Assembly: GCA_026122225.1 (NCBI GenBank)
Contig: JANEZZ010001570.1
Coordinates: forward strand, 3,720,001-3,784,000
Length of the DNA stretch: 64,000 bases
Source of the DNA: Heloderma charlesbogerti
Taxonomy: Eukaryota; Chordata; Lepidosauria; Squamata; Helodermatidae
Direction: 5' to 3'
The position numbers were made by a program, and so were the translations under genes. The notes below the pieces were generated by a model that did not search any database, had not been told where the DNA came from, and saw only the letters and a program-made list of their open reading frames with translations. How positions within the stretch are numbered: the stretch's first letter is position 1; every line of letters starts with the position of its first letter. This document shows, piece after piece, positions 1 through 36,527 of this stretch.

Positions 1-126
1 CTGTATCAGGGGTCCTCAAATTGTTTGGACCCGTGGGCGCATTTAGGAATTTGAGATTCTGCTGTGGGCACCACTACAAAATGCCTAATCAGTAGATTGC
101 TACTTTGATGTCTACTTTTTGTATCT
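1..126. repeat. Unclassified interspersed repeat edge
   Basis: The text ggggtcctcaaattgt, gtgggcgc and gggcaccactacaaaatg resembles stretches at 661-710, 1349-1380, 9230-9250 and 55040-55130 (gggcaccacaacaaaatggc). It appears to be a family of small elements whose other parts flank the L1 piece here. Confidence 0.35.
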
Positions 127-640
127 ATGGATCTTAGGCTGTGTCTTATTAAGCAAAAACATTTGCTTTGTGTATATTGGACACCACAATGTCTCTTTAA
201 TAAGAGACTGTCTAATTCAGCTAATTGCTGGCAGTGCAATACAGCTAATGCTTCTTTTAGACATATGTTTTGGCAAAGTCCAGTAGTTGCTTCTTTTTGC
301 TGGGAAGTTATTACACAGAAACATTTTGTAGTGCAACAATCTTTAATATCCATTGATATACACACCCTTTTAAATTATTTACCTGCTTCATGGAAATTAA
401 TAAATGGTCAACATAAATGGATTCTCTATGCTCTTTTGACAGCTAAAAGACTAGTATTACAACATTGGAAGAATAAACACTCACCTCCTATAATTCAGTG
501 GATTGAGAACTTTACAACACTTTAAATATTTGAAAGGTGGAATATAGACATCACCTTCAAATGGATACTTATATGAATATTTGGTCCACATTTGTTGCTA
601 GAAACTTGTATGCATTTCATACAAATCCATGTATGCATAT
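127..640 (+). mobile_element. L1-type LINE, ORF2 C-terminal fragment
   Basis: The frame from 127 to 525 ends in a region with CWQC, SFRHMFWQSP, LLNYLPASWK and LVLQHWKNK. This matches the layout of the cysteine-rich C-terminal domain of vertebrate L1 ORF2 (CxxC, H..W..C, then WKN near the end). After the stop at 523-525 similar sequence seems to continue in another frame to about 640. No EN or RT domain is present, so this is a dead 3' fragment. Confidence 0.55.
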
Positions 641-710
641 TAAAAAATGGGGAAAATTTATGTGCCCATGGGCGCCATGTTGGGGACCCATTCAGGGGCA
701 CCATTGGAGG

Positions 711-1340
711 TAGGGATGTACGAAAGTTACTTACCTTTTTGAGGGGGTGATTCGCGGTGGGGCGGAGGCACTCCGCACCTCCTCCCGAAATCCTAACCTG
801 GCCGGCTCTGCTCTGCTGCAACTCCGCAGAGCTGCCGACCGAGTGCATTCACAGGCACCGTGTGGAGCCTGTGAATGCAAATGGCAGCGGCTACGGTGGC
901 CACCATTTGCGTTCCTGTTTTTTTTTGCTGTGATAGGCTACGTAAATATTTATGTAGCCTATCAGGGCAAAAAAAGGGAACGCGAATGGCGGCTGCTACC
1001 CAATTTGTGCCCCTGGATTTTTTTTTGCTGTGATAGGCTACGTAAATATTTACACAGCCTATCACGGCCTCCGCAGGGATAAATGGCGTCCCTGCATTAG
1101 CCATGATAGGCTACGTAAAGTATTTACGTAGCCTATCACAGCAAAATTAGGGAAGCGAATGGTGGCATCAAACGCAACCGCCATTCGCAAAGCAGCGCGA
1201 ACGGCACCAGGTAAGTGTCCCGTTTCGCACGCCTTTCGTGGGGGGGGCGGGGGGCTTCGTTCCGCCACAGATTTCAGGGAGCCGAATGCACTGGCATTTA
1301 GCCTCACCGAGATCCGTGGCAGAATTCTCTGACATCCCTA
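711..1340. mobile_element. Hairpin-rich non-autonomous hAT-like element with 8-bp target duplication
   Basis: The ends are TAGGGATGT (711-719) and ACATCCCTA (1332-1340), inverted. The flanks 703-710 (attggagg) and 1341-1348 (ataggagg) agree at 7 of 8 positions, as expected for hAT integration. Inside, three successive hairpins at about 902-990, 1006-1076 and 1103-1143 share the core ctacgtaaatatttacgtag with variations. There is no transposase. A related element lies at about 60607-61223. Confidence 0.7.
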
Positions 1341-1809
1341 ATAGGAGGTGCCTGCGGGTGCCATGTTGGGGATCCCTGTACTGCATTATTTTCAGATTCA
1401 TATCTTGCCCAATTTTGCTACAGTGGGCCCTCTCTATGCAGATATAGTAGCCAACTTAACAGCCATGCTGTCAAAAAGGCTTTACATTGTAACAATTCAG
1501 GCCTTATTCAAATGCCTTTGAAGTATAGTGAATGTGAATGTCCAAATGTGTGGTAGTGGCGGATGAATTCAAGGAGGAAAAGTCAGATCTTGTATGCACC
1601 CTTCAAAAACTGATAGTGATCTGAACACATGAAAAAGGTATCCCTTGGCCATATGGCCGCCACACACCCAGTATGCCGTATTTCACCACCCTTAAAATGT
1701 TCTCAGAACCAACTCTAAAAACTGTTGCTCCTAACATTCTATTTAAATAAAATATATCTCTTTGGGAAGTAGGGGTTGTTTTGAAAGGTTTTAAAAATAA
1801 CTTGATTAA

Positions 1810-1876
1810 ATCCTGCATTGAGCAGGGGGTTGGCCTTGTAGGTCCCTCCCAACCCTACTATTCTATGATTCTATGA
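1810..1876 (+). mobile_element. CR1 LINE 3' end fragment
   Basis: The text tgcattgagcagggggttgg followed by caaccctactattctatgat is the CR1 3' end with its ATTCTATG-type terminal repeats. It is about 65 bp and heavily truncated. Confidence 0.8.
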
Positions 1877-1880
1877 AATT

Positions 1881-4723
1881 TTATTGAAGGTTAACCCTGA
1901 AATTCTGTTCTCCCCCACCCCTCCTCCCCAAGTCAAATAGGGCTTCTTCTCCTCCTCCTCCTCCTCCGTCTCTTCTTTTTCCTCTATTTCTTTTTTCGGA
2001 AATCTTGAGATATGGGATGAAGGGGGAGTTTAGTGGATTTAAAATTGTGACTTCCTAATACCATTTAGCATATCAAAGACAAAGTTGCATTGCGAACGTG
2101 TGTGAGGTGATCTGCCTCAAGCAAGAATCCTAAAGAAGTAAAAAGCTCATTAAAAAAAATAGATTGACTTTTAAGAATGAGACAATCAGTTCAGCCATTA
2201 GCTATGCAGTCTGCCATTCATGTTGTACTGACTGTGTAGGAGTGAGTCAAAATAATGGCAGAGCTGGGCCTCTCTGAGCAACTGCCTCACTTCCTTTAGG
2301 AAACCCACCTTACACAATATATGTAATGGGGTTTAGCATGTATCTAATAGTAGAAACGTCTTCATGATTTCTAAATTTCTTGCCCTTTAACATTTTTTAA
2401 GGCCGAATTTTACACTATTGGCTAGAACTTGATATTTGGGGGGGGGGCGTTCTGCTAATGAGGGCTTCTCTATTTAGGTTGCAAGTGAAAGATTGTTTAT
2501 AGCAAATTAAATGTCCACATTAAGCACGAATAGACATTTGGAGTTCAGTTTTGCTGAACTGAAATCACTATTAGGAATTACTTTGTGGTGAGTGGTGACA
2601 CTTTGTTTATTTGAAAATGTTGCTCTTAAGCTGCACATCTTTTCACCAAACTCAATTTCCAAATGCCACCTACTAGTTTTCCAAATGGAGCGTGTTTGTT
2701 ACATATGCACATGAGACAGGTAAACCATTGAGTGCGTGATAAATAGAAAATATAGTTTAGATGGCATTGGAAGCTTTACAGTTCTAACTGAAGCTTCTGA
2801 GAGATGGTTAAGTACATATTAAAATGCCTGTGTTTTACGTATAAAAAAATACTGCATAGGCTGGTTGTTTTCATAATCAGACACAAATGATGGTGATGGT
2901 GAGGTAGTAAGATGATGATGATGCCAGGGCAGGTCAAAGTCAAAGCCAGGGTGGAAGAGGCAGTCCCAAGGGTGGGGCCAGTACCAAAAAGTCTTAGTTG
3001 GCTTAGTTCTGAATGTTTCTGGCTCAGGCCCTGATACTGCCTACCTCCTAGAATACAGCTTGATTGGCTGAACCATTAAAGTGCTAAATCTGAAGTGCAG
3101 GTTCATGGGCCTAGTGACAATCCTCTCATATCAAGAGCAAGATGAAATTGTGTGATGAAGGGACCACCAGATGCTCTTTGTGGAAGAAATCCACAGAGAA
3201 CAGTCAGCAATTAAATATAGATAGTCTAATAGGTTTAGAGTTATCTGGCTGTATTAAATAGCAATCAAATTACATTTCATTTTATACAGTTTAAAAATAA
3301 GTGCCTAGTGCTTGTCCATTATCTCAGCACCTTCACATTCACTGGCCAGAGGGCGCCAACAGGTTTACGCCTTTCTGAGCAGTTGGATAGAATTGCCTTA
3401 TTTCTCCACAAATAAAGGGACTAGAAGCCCTGGTCAGGCATTATGCCTGAATAGTGGCCATTAACATGAATAAGGGAAATGGGGCTGCACAGGGTTCCTG
3501 ATTGTGCAAAGGGTTCTACTTGTGTTCAAGCAAACACGAATAGAAAGAAATCCTCTGCAGACCATCCTACTCAGTACAGGGAGGTTGGGGACTTGGAGGG
3601 TTGGGCTGCCGCATGCAAGGACATTAGGAGTAGGGCCTCAATGTCCATGTACCCTATTTGGGCATAATGCCTCTATAGAGCTAGGGACACAGAAAGAAAG
3701 AAGGAAGGAATCTGAAAATTCAGGGGAGGAACCTCAAGTCTTCCTGAGTGGCTATGGTCCTGCTCCAGAAAGAATCCATTCATTGGTATAGTGAGAAACT
3801 ATGTTCAGTTTGACATGGAACTTTGTGCTTGTGGACTTTTTTTTGCAAAGGGGTTTACACGAAAATCATTTTGAATGGTCCTGACTTTAAAATCCTTAAG
3901 AACGCTTGCTTTTTATTACTTAAGTATAAGCAATGTAGGGGAGGGGGGAGCAAAGAATCATGCTGCCCCCCCACTAAAGTTCTTTGCTGTCTTCTGTAGA
4001 AATGAACTGTTCCAATTGTCAGATTAGGCTTGATCCTCAATACAATTAAGAGGAACTTGCACCCAAATAAGTGTGTTTAGGATTGGCCTGAATTATTCTT
4101 CGATGACTTGTTATTACATTCTTCTTCTATCGGCTGTGTCAGGGGGAAAGTATTCTGTGTATTCCTGACGCTCTGCCTGCTGTCACCAGCAGTGGCAGAC
4201 CCATAAATACGTGAAGCTGTGGATTGTTTATTTAGCAACTGTGAAATTGTTTATGCTTTGGTTATTTTTACTTGGCATGACCCAGATATTTATTGCATCA
4301 TTGGCTTCCACATATGAAGAAAACTGCCTCGAGTACAATTTTTACTAGTAGATGAAGAAGCTGTTTGCTTCCCCGTGACCTCCAAACAGATGGGAGAGGA
4401 TACTGGCTGCTGTGTTCCTCCTCATTCTCTCACTTCAGCCTTGAACCTCCTCAAGTCCTCCTTGACCAAGTTGCCTGCCCCTCTCTAATGATCCCTTTCT
4501 GACTTTCCTTATCCCGGCTCCTTCCAGCAGTGAAAGGGCTTTTGTTGCATCCCAGCCATCTTCCTCCTGTGACACATACTGGAGTTCATCCCCTTCGAAA
4601 ATGAAGGCTTTGTCATGCTCCTTGCCACAGTTGGAGATTCCCGGAAACATTGCTGTGTTGGGGGAGATTGTTTGCCCTTCATTCTCATCCTCCATCCACA
4701 GTGATGTTCAGGGTCATCTGAGT
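1881..4723. other. Intronic DNA, no gene recognised
   Basis: This is part of the TBL1X intron upstream of 7996. It holds a CT-rich run near 1948-1990 and short G or A runs. I see no exon, SINE or LINE I can name. Confidence 0.5.
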
Positions 4724-4836
4724 CAGGAGTGGGGAACAAGTAGCCCTCCAACTTCCATCAGCCCAGCCAGCATGGCCAGGGGTGGGGGGGTTTGGATCTC
4801 AACAAAATCTGGAGGGCCTCAGGTTCCCCACTCCTG
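4724..4836. mobile_element. Short hAT-like MITE
   Basis: The ends are CAGGAGTGGGGAAC and GTTCCCCACTCCTG, a perfect inverted pair of 14 bp that extends imperfectly through CCTCCA. The middle carries the catcagcccagccagcatgg core seen in several other short elements here. A clear target duplication was not found. Confidence 0.6.
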
Positions 4837-5266
4837 CTGTAAGCGGAGTGTAAAAAATAATAAATATGTTGCTTGTGATGTGGTCATAAAATATGGCTGT
4901 GTTTCTCCCCCAACCCCATTAATTTTATCATTAGTAATACCTACTATGTGTTGTGTGCCTTTCTCTCTAGTGAACGTTACTGGTTATTGAAGTCGTTCAG
5001 AAGCACTGAGTAACTGCGGAGTCAGAATAACTGTATGTTTGCATACGGTCATGCCCTGTGTAACCCGCTAGCAATTGTAGTTGAGGCCATGACCTTCAAA
5101 ATACCGAGCAAGTGCATATAGACCATGATCTTCAAAACATTGAATATATGCAAATATTTCTGCCTCGCTGGAGTCTAAATTAATTCACTGAGATGTGAGA
5201 AGACAATTTTAATCTCAGCTGATGGTAAAGTTATGTTGTGAAAATATAAAATTCTCTGTCTCTGTC

Positions 5267-5284
5267 TCACACACACACACACAC
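5267..5284. repeat. (CA)n microsatellite
   Basis: Short CA dinucleotide run. Confidence 0.9.
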
Positions 5285-5814
5285 TCACTCAGTTTAGCAA
5301 TTAAATAAAAGCCCCAAATGAAGACAGGATGGATTCCAGCATCCATGTTTTCTTCAATGCACAATAATTTGTGCAGGCACTGCATGGCAGTGCTTTACAT
5401 GGAACAGGATAGAGTTCAACAAGTTCATGCAAAGAGATAACTATTTGGCAGTATATATTGCAGGCATGGGTGGGGTGTGTGTGTAATCCAGTTTGGTACT
5501 GCAGCAGGGAGAAGGTTTAAAGCCCTCCACCACCCACATTACAATCAGGCACCCTGCGCTTACTCTAAAAGAAGAAAAAAGCGACATCTTTGAAGTAGTG
5601 TCTACTTAGAGGCCCTGGTCATGGGCCTCCTATTGAGATCTGTTAGATACATGGGAATGAGAGACTGGGGCTTCTTGGAAAATTTGGCCCCAAGTTTGCG
5701 AAATAGCGTCCCTAGGAAGACAGATGGCCCCTGCTTTACTGGCTATTAAATGACCTCTAAAAATGTTTTATTTCAAGCTTTTTTCATATTTGGTACTCTG
5801 TGTTGTTTTAACTG

Positions 5815-6054
5815 GAGAGCCAGTGTGGTGTAGTGGTAAGAGTGTTGGACTAGGAGCTGGGAGATCCGGGGTCTAGTCCCCACTCGGCCATGGAAGCTCA
5901 CTGGGTGACTTTGGGCCAGTCACAGACTCTCGGCCCAACCCACCTCACAGGGTTGTTGTTGTGAGGATAAAATGGAGAGGAGGAGGATAATGTAAGCCGC
6001 CTTGAGTTCCTTGAAAAAGGAAAAAAGGTGGGTATAAATAAATAAATAAATAAA
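5815..6054 (+). mobile_element. Sauria-type tRNA-derived SINE
   Basis: The element has a 5' gagagccagtgtggtgtagt head with A-box-like sequence, a B-box-like ggtctagtccccactc at about 5870, and a tail gtataaataaataaataaat. It is near full length. Similar copies lie at about 11866-12105, 18070-18325 and, nested, at 9430-9862. Sauria SINEs are known to share their 3' end with Bov-B LINEs, which are also present here. Confidence 0.85.
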
Positions 6055-6055
6055 C

Positions 6056-7159
6056 TGCTGCTGCTTTAGTGTGATAATGTTTTAATGTACTTTTGGAACA
6101 TTAAACATGTTGTGTTTTTTATATTTAATTTATTATGTGTTATGGTGCTGGGCAGGTTTTACCTTGAAAGGTGACAAAAGAGCTACATCTTTAAACTCTT
6201 TGAAATAAAGAATGTTTTTCATGATTCCTTGTCAGATAGAATTCCTTGATAGATTTGGTTGTAGAGTTCAACCTATGCAAAGACAGTTCAGAGGAATTTC
6301 TTTCTCAGTGCAGTAGCAAGTCAGAGATTAAAAGAGGAAATGGATTAATCTGCCACAAAGGAGCAGTAATCTTTCTAATTCCCTCCTCTCGAATCTTCTA
6401 ATAATTTTTTTGCCCAGTGCAGTCTTCACAATCTGCACAACCCAAGGAAATGTCAATTTCTAGGGCACATCTACCCCCAAATCCTATCTAATGCTTCACT
6501 TTGAAAACAAATGTTTAAAAAAATTTTTTTTAAGTATCTAGAGGTTGGGACTATAGTTTCCTGCATTTATATTGCACCTTGGGTCAAGCAGATAGTGAAG
6601 TCCATGCTGATGCCAATGCACTCCCCTACTAGGCAGATACCCAAGGCCACACAGTGAACTCTTCCCATGTCTTGGGGAAGACATGGGGATTTGATGCATA
6701 TAATGAGAGCATCCAGTCTTCACCCCAAGCCCCATACAGAGTTGCTTCTCTACTGGAGGGCTGCAACTAACTTGAGCCTGCTCAAGCACCTAGCCACTGA
6801 AAGTCAGTTTCAGATTGAAGAGCGTTTATTTATATTATGAGATCAATGAGCTATATGTTATACTGTGCTGCTTAAATTCTTGTCTGGAAATAGCTCGAAT
6901 CCCCATGTAATTTGTGACCTGCTTATATCCAGATCAAACATAAACCCTAAAGAGGTAGCTAGAAGTTACATCTTTTCTTTTTCTTCTTTCAGTTGGGGAA
7001 GGGTCTCGTTTGGGGGGGGGGCCTTGCACCAGGAGGGGAGGTTTACTCCTTCTCTCCCAGTTGTGATTTTACTGATATAATCTCCTCCCCCCATCCAAAA
7101 TAGGGCTTAGAAAAAATGTCCCCATTGGTGCCCCTACAATTGTAAAGAAAGAAGATAAC
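6056..7159. other. Intronic DNA, no gene recognised
   Basis: I see no supported feature. Open frames here are short and lack family signatures. Confidence 0.4.
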
Positions 7160-7560
7160 CATTAGCTATGTCGTTAATGTAACATGTAGTTTGACCCTTA
7201 GAGACTATCCTTACTTCACGGAATCTTACTTCACACAGCACGTAGTTAAACTGTGGAATTCACTACTAAGAGATGTGGTGATGGCCACCACCATAGGCTG
7301 CAACCCTGGATAAATCCTGTTGAACTCAAAAGGGTTTATTTCTGAGTAGACTTGTATAGGATTGCATTGCTGAGCATCTTTAAAAAGGGATTACAGCATT
7401 TGGGGCTTTTTAGTTTAGAAAAATGGTAAGAAGGTACATAACAGAGATATATAAAATTTTGGATGATGTGGAGAAAGCAGAGAGATATTTTTCCCCTCCC
7501 CCTCATAGACTCTAGGGTCATCCATGAAGAAGAATAGTGGGAGAGTCTGGACAGAGAAAA
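7160..7560. repeat. Old LINE-like remnant with a nested short repeat
   Basis: The text cttcacacagcacgtagtta and actgtggaattcactac resembles the 3' coding end of CR1/L3-type LINEs in squamates. Within it, 7296-7372 (aatcctgttgaactcaaaag ... taggattgcattgc) is a copy of a repeat also found near 25234, 29962, 33781 and 51010. Confidence 0.35.
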
Positions 7561-7995
7561 GTGCATAGTTATGAACTTATTAACCTTCTTAGGAATAAAG
7601 AAGAAATGGAGTTAATTTGATGAAGATCCCAAAATACCAGCTTTTGTAAAACCAGAGCCAAGGATTTTTTTTACCCCGGTGTGGGGTGGGGGAGCCTTCT
7701 TCTATCAGTACGCTTTGAATGTGCATGGTCTACTGTGTGTTGCATATATTTGGGGGCAAACATTCTAGTTTTGTGGTGTCTAGATGTATGTGACCATCAA
7801 CATGACTTTCATGTTTTGTTTTCTTATCCATTACAAAGATCTTAGGCTACTGTGATCTACTAGTCCAGAGATTTCTCCTATAGAATACCATTACAGATTG
7901 CTCCATAGCTGTATTCTTCTTAGCATTCACTTGTGCGTAGCTTTGCCTTTCAGGAGGACCCCTGCTTTCTAATGCTTTGTCCTTTCGTTCTTTAG

Positions 7996-32032
<24,037 letters not shown>

Positions 32033-33654
32033 ATGTTTTAGAAGAAATTGCAAATGGACCAGCGTTGAATGTGTGGGTAGAAGCACTCTTCAAAACTATT
32101 TTTAACATTTCTAGAACTGCAAGAACTGAGGGAAACAAACAGAATGGGGAAAAAAACCCAGAGTGTACAACAAAAGCAACTCTCCCAGGCAACAGAAGCC
32201 TGCAATGTTTTGTCCATATCCTTCACCAAGGAGTTAAACCACAATCACTTGGGGGGCGGGGAGGGGGGACGGTTTCCACCTGGAATATTCAGCCTTTGGA
32301 AGCAAGCAGGAGGCCACCAGCAGCTAAAACCCTGCAGTGTTTGGTTTGGGTCTCTGAGAACTCGTTCTGATGGCTGCAGAAGAGAAGAGGAAAAGCTGTG
32401 CCAAAAATAATCATCATAATAATTAAAAACAAACAAAACATATAAAGCAAAATGCTTTGCTAAACCAAAATGGGAAAGAGAATCCTCCTCCATGTGGTGT
32501 TGTATTTTTTTCCTTCCTGTCTGGACACTACAGTTGCTCTCCCAAAGGACGTTCAAAGACCAGTTTGTACTGATGACACGCGCAACTTTGTAATCACAAC
32601 ACTTTCTATTTTCTAGACTACTTTTATTTGTTCAGTGGTTGTTGTTTTTTCTATCAGCTGGAATATTATAGCCTTGAGGATCACAGGCATAGGTTTGAAC
32701 TGAATCTTTTTTCTTTCTTTCAGTGCCCTTTCTCATTTGTCTGTTTTGTTTTGCTTTTTCCCTTTATGCCCATAGTAAACGCAGGCAGCAGGGCATAATG
32801 AACAGTAACAGACTGCTTCTCTCCTCTTTTCTTTTTCCCCTCCACTCTCTCTCTCTCTCTCTCCTCTTCCAGCTTCTTCTTTTTCTTTTTAATACTTCCA
32901 TGCTTCCCATCTTAGCGTCTCAAGGGCACTTTCAAAAAATTGTGTAATAAGTGCTTTATGTAAGAATGCAGTGCCGGGAAAGCTTTTTACAGGAGAAATA
33001 CGACTTTTTAAAAAAAGAAAGAGCCCAGTGTATTTTTGGAAAGAAATGAAGTATTTTTTATGTTAAACACAATTTTAGAAGCTTAAAATCTCTACCACAT
33101 GTAGACCAGATTGTGTTAGTCATTGAAAAGAACAGTTCAGATGGATCCTGATACACATTTAAAGATGCAGTATCCTTTTTATCTCCTTGTGAAAGGCAAT
33201 TTTCTAAAACAACCCATGTCAAGGTGCTTCTTTTCAAAAAAAATACAAGGGAAAAATGCTTTCATGTTTTAGATTTATTAGCAAGTCTTAATATCAATTA
33301 TAGTCATATTATTTCAGAAGTGTAGAGTTCTAAAATTAGATATTTCTTTTTGATTCGTATATAGCTTAACGTGTGTTTTTAAAATCAACTTCCTTGCAAA
33401 AGCAGTTGCACCATGGCATAAGGCCTGATTCTGCCTTTCTATTCAAAACAAACAATTGTTTTTGCTTCTATTCTGAATAATAAAAGGACTAGTCTAGATT
33501 TTTAGTATATAGAAATTTTATTATTTGCTTGTCAGTGTTTACCATTGTAAACCTCTCTTTATAAATACTGCTAGGTTAGCACCTCTGTAATACAGATTTA
33601 CAGTGTGCTCATTTATTTGGACAGCTGCTCCACTGCCCAAGATATCGACATATT

Positions 33655-33876
33655 AGGGGTGCAATCCCATGCAGGCTTAGACGAAAAAAGTCCTTCATCG
33701 CCCACCGTTCCCCAGCCAGCAAGGGAATGGCTGGAAGTTGTAGGACTTTTTTCTGTCTAAACCCGCATAGGATTGCACATTAAAGCTACAATCCTGTGTC
33801 CACTTACCTAGGAGTAAGTCCATTAAACTCAAAGGGACTTGCTTCTGAGTGGATGTGCATAGGATTGCATTGCAAA
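33655..33876. repeat. Two adjacent copies of the cataggattgcac repeat family
   Basis: 33655-33780 and 33781-33876 each end in cataggattgca-type text. The second also carries cctaggagtaagtccattaa. Confidence 0.6.
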
Positions 33877-34255
33877 AGTTATTAAGATTAGAATTTAATA
33901 TGGGTTTAAGCTGACAAATAGCTGCTGGAATATTAAAACAGCAAATCATTATTTTTCTCCTCAACCAATTTTGAAATATTGCAGAAATTGCACCTGAATT
34001 TACCTTTACCAGAGGCACTCTGCACGCTGAATAGGTCAGCAAGCTTTCCATGAGAGGAGGATACTGCATTTTTAACATGGTAAACACTGGGTCTCTATAT
34101 AGGCCTGATATTTCTAGGGTTGAACAGGTATTAGTCCCCTAATATAAGAAATCTGATTTTTATTTTAAAAACAAACTAGCTAACTTTAGAGCCAAGTGAA
34201 GTGCACTTTGTCAAAGGTAAAGGTCGTTTTCATTTTTTGGGTTTCTTTCTTTTCC

Positions 34256-34300
34256 TTCCTTCCTTCCTTCCTTCCTTCTTTCTCTTTCTTTCTTTGCCTT
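34256..34300. repeat. (CCTT)n/(CTTT)n microsatellite
   Basis: Repeated cttccttccttc followed by ctttctttctttctttg. Confidence 0.9.
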
Positions 34301-34496
34301 TTAAAAATGCGGTTCTTTGTCAATTGCAGAATTGTTCTTTCAGCCACTCACTGATAGTCTGAATTCTGGCTTCTGAAGTTTTATTGTCTGTGTCAGACTT
34401 GAAGCCAGGCTTGGTTCCGATTTCAGCATTTCCCAGCTTCTGTTGAAACAACATCTCCCCACCCACCCGTTTTGTCGATACACCCCTCCCCTGTCA

Positions 34497-34523
34497 TACA
34501 CACACACACACACACACACACAC
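34497..34523. repeat. (CA)n microsatellite
   Basis: A run of about 13 CA units. Confidence 0.9.
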
Positions 34524-34881
34524 TCAGCAAATCACCTTGTGTGTTGTAGTTCATTTGTTTCAAGGAGAGAATCAACAGATCATATTCAGTGTCTTGAATA
34601 AATTGCTATATTTTGATATTAGAAAACTCTGTGAGTTGTTTCTCATTTTTTTCTATGCTATTGACATTTAGCATTATTCCTTAGGTTGCATCGTGTCATC
34701 TTGCATTCTTCTGCTTTTTATATTAATCACGGCTATATGCAGTCCTCAGCCTGATTTTTGTATAAAGTTGGCAGATTTAGAAAACGTAAATAATTCTGTT
34801 TCTGCTGATTATGGAAAAGAGCAAAAGATATGTAGGGTACTGAAACTATCCTGATCACTAGAAATCCTTTAACTATATATA

Positions 34882-36525
34882 CAGTCAGGGCCAGAAATAT
34901 TGGAACAAGGGTAACTGTTTTGGCAGTTGGCCTCCGTACACCACCACATTGAAGTTGAAAGGAAACACACCCAGATGGGAGCGAAGTCAGGACTTTCAGC
35001 TGTAATTCAAGGGGTGTGACAAAAGTGGGGCGCTAACCATTCAGGAAGTATAGCCAGTGGCATACACCCCCCCCCATCATTGGTGGCTCATAAGTAATGG
35101 AACAAACCAACATAATTTCAAACTTAAGGATCGCTTTTAATACCTGGATGAAAATCCTTTGCAGTCAATGACTGCCTGAAGTCTGGAACCCATGGACATG
35201 ACCCAATGCTGGGTTTCCTCCCTCGAGATGCTTTGCCGGGCCTTTACTGCAGCTGCCTTCAGCTGCTGCTTGTTTGTGCGTCTTTCTGCCTTCAGTCTTG
35301 TCTTCAGGAAGTGAAAAGCATGCTCTATTAGGTTGAGATCAGGTGACTGACTTGGCCATTGAAGAACATCCCACTTCTTTGCCTGGAGAAACTCTTGGGT
35401 AGCTTTTGCTATATGTTTTGGGTCATTCTCCATCTGCAATATGAAGCGGTGTCCTATCAGTTTGGCAGCATTCAGCTGAATCTGAGCAGAAAGTATAGTC
35501 CCATACAATTCAGAATTCATCCTGCTGCTTTTATCAGCAGTCAAGTCATCAATAAACACCAGTGACCCGGTTCCATTGGCAGCCATACATGCCCATGCCA
35601 TAACACTGCCTCCAACATGTTTGACAGATGATGTGGAATGCTTTGGATCATGAGCTGTTCCTTTCCTTCTCCATACTTTTCTCTTCCCATCATTCTGGTA
35701 CACGTTAAACTTGGTTTCATCAGTCCAAAGAAACTTATTCCAGAACTGGGCAGGCTTTTTTAGGTGTTTGCTGGCAAAGGCTAATCTGGCCTGTCTGTTC
35801 TTGAGCATTACCAGTGGTTTGCACCTTTAAAAGTGACGGCACCATAAAGCCGTCTCTTGACTGTAGATGTTGCTACAATGACATGCCTACCTCCTCAAGA
35901 GCATTCTTGACCTGGCTAGATGTTGTGAAAGGGTTCCTCTTCACCATGAGCAGCATTATGCGGTCATCCACTTTAGTTGTCTTCCGTGGTCTTCTAGGCC
36001 TTTTGCTGTTGCTGAGCTTGCCAGTTAATTCCTTCTTTTTCAGGATGTTCCAAACTGTTGTCTTGGCCACTCCCACTGTTTTTGCTATCTCTCTGATGGG
36101 TTTATTTTACTTCCTCAGCCTAATGATGGCCTCCTTCACTCGCATGGACACCCCTGTGGACCTCATGTTGGGAGTTCCAGTGAACAGCTAGCAAATGCAA
36201 ATGTAACACTCAGAACCACCTCCAGGCCTTTTATCTGCTTGATTGGTCATGGGGTACCCAGGAAACAGGCCACACCTGGCCATGCAGCTGCTTGTCAGCC
36301 ATTCATTCCATTACTTATGAGCTACCAATGATGGGGGGGGGGTATGCCACTGGCTGTCCTTCCTGAATGGTTAGTGCCCCACTTTTGTCAAACCCCTTGA
36401 ATTACAGCTGCAAGTCCTGACTTTGCTCCCATCTGGGTGTGTTTCCTTTCAACTTCAGTGTGGTGGTGTACAGAGGCCAACTGCCAAAACAGTTATCCTT
36501 GTTCCAATATTTCTGACCCTGACTG
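34882..36525 (-). mobile_element. Tc1-type DNA transposon, complete ends, about 220-bp inverted repeats
   Basis: The ends are CAGTCAGGGCCAGAAATATT and, inverted, CAGTCAGGGTCAGAAATATT, each flanked by TA (34880-34881 and 36526-36527). The inverted repeats run about 34882-35101 and 36307-36525 with only scattered mismatches. The total of 1644 bp is normal for Tc1. The transposase is on the - strand and broken. Confidence 0.9.
35137..36190 (-). pseudogene. Tc1-type transposase, inactivated
   Basis: The N-terminal DNA-binding part is read from about 36166 with an in-frame TAA near 36106, then TVWNILKKKELTGK and RPRRPRKTTKVDDR. A frameshift lies near 35820-35875. The catalytic part 35808-35137 has WTDETKFNVY (first Asp), QMENDPKH and SPDLNLIEH (Glu). 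In active Tc1 proteins the second catalytic Asp is the first residue of DNDPKH; here that position is Glu (ENDPKH). A stop, a frameshift and this substitution together indicate a dead copy. Confidence 0.88.
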
Positions 36526-36527
36526 TA

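Larger units (their letters stand above)
32033..34620 (+). other. TBL1X: Probable TBL1X 3' UTR
   Basis: No convincing ORF follows the stop codon. The sequence is AT-rich, with candidate AATAAA signals at 33479-33484 and 34597-34602. The stretch 33655-33876 consists of two interspersed repeat remnants, and a CTTT/CCTT-rich microsatellite lies near 34256-34300. A long 3' UTR is usual for this gene, but the true 3' end cannot be fixed without transcripts. Confidence 0.4.

Noticed and set aside
711..1340. Bacterial-style transcription terminators in the hairpins
   Set aside because: The stem-loops with T runs are internal modules of a hAT-like element in a vertebrate genome.
5815..6054. tRNA gene prediction
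   Set aside because: A-box and B-box text belongs to SINEs (also at 9430, 9583, 11866, 18070); no cloverleaf with intact acceptor stem.
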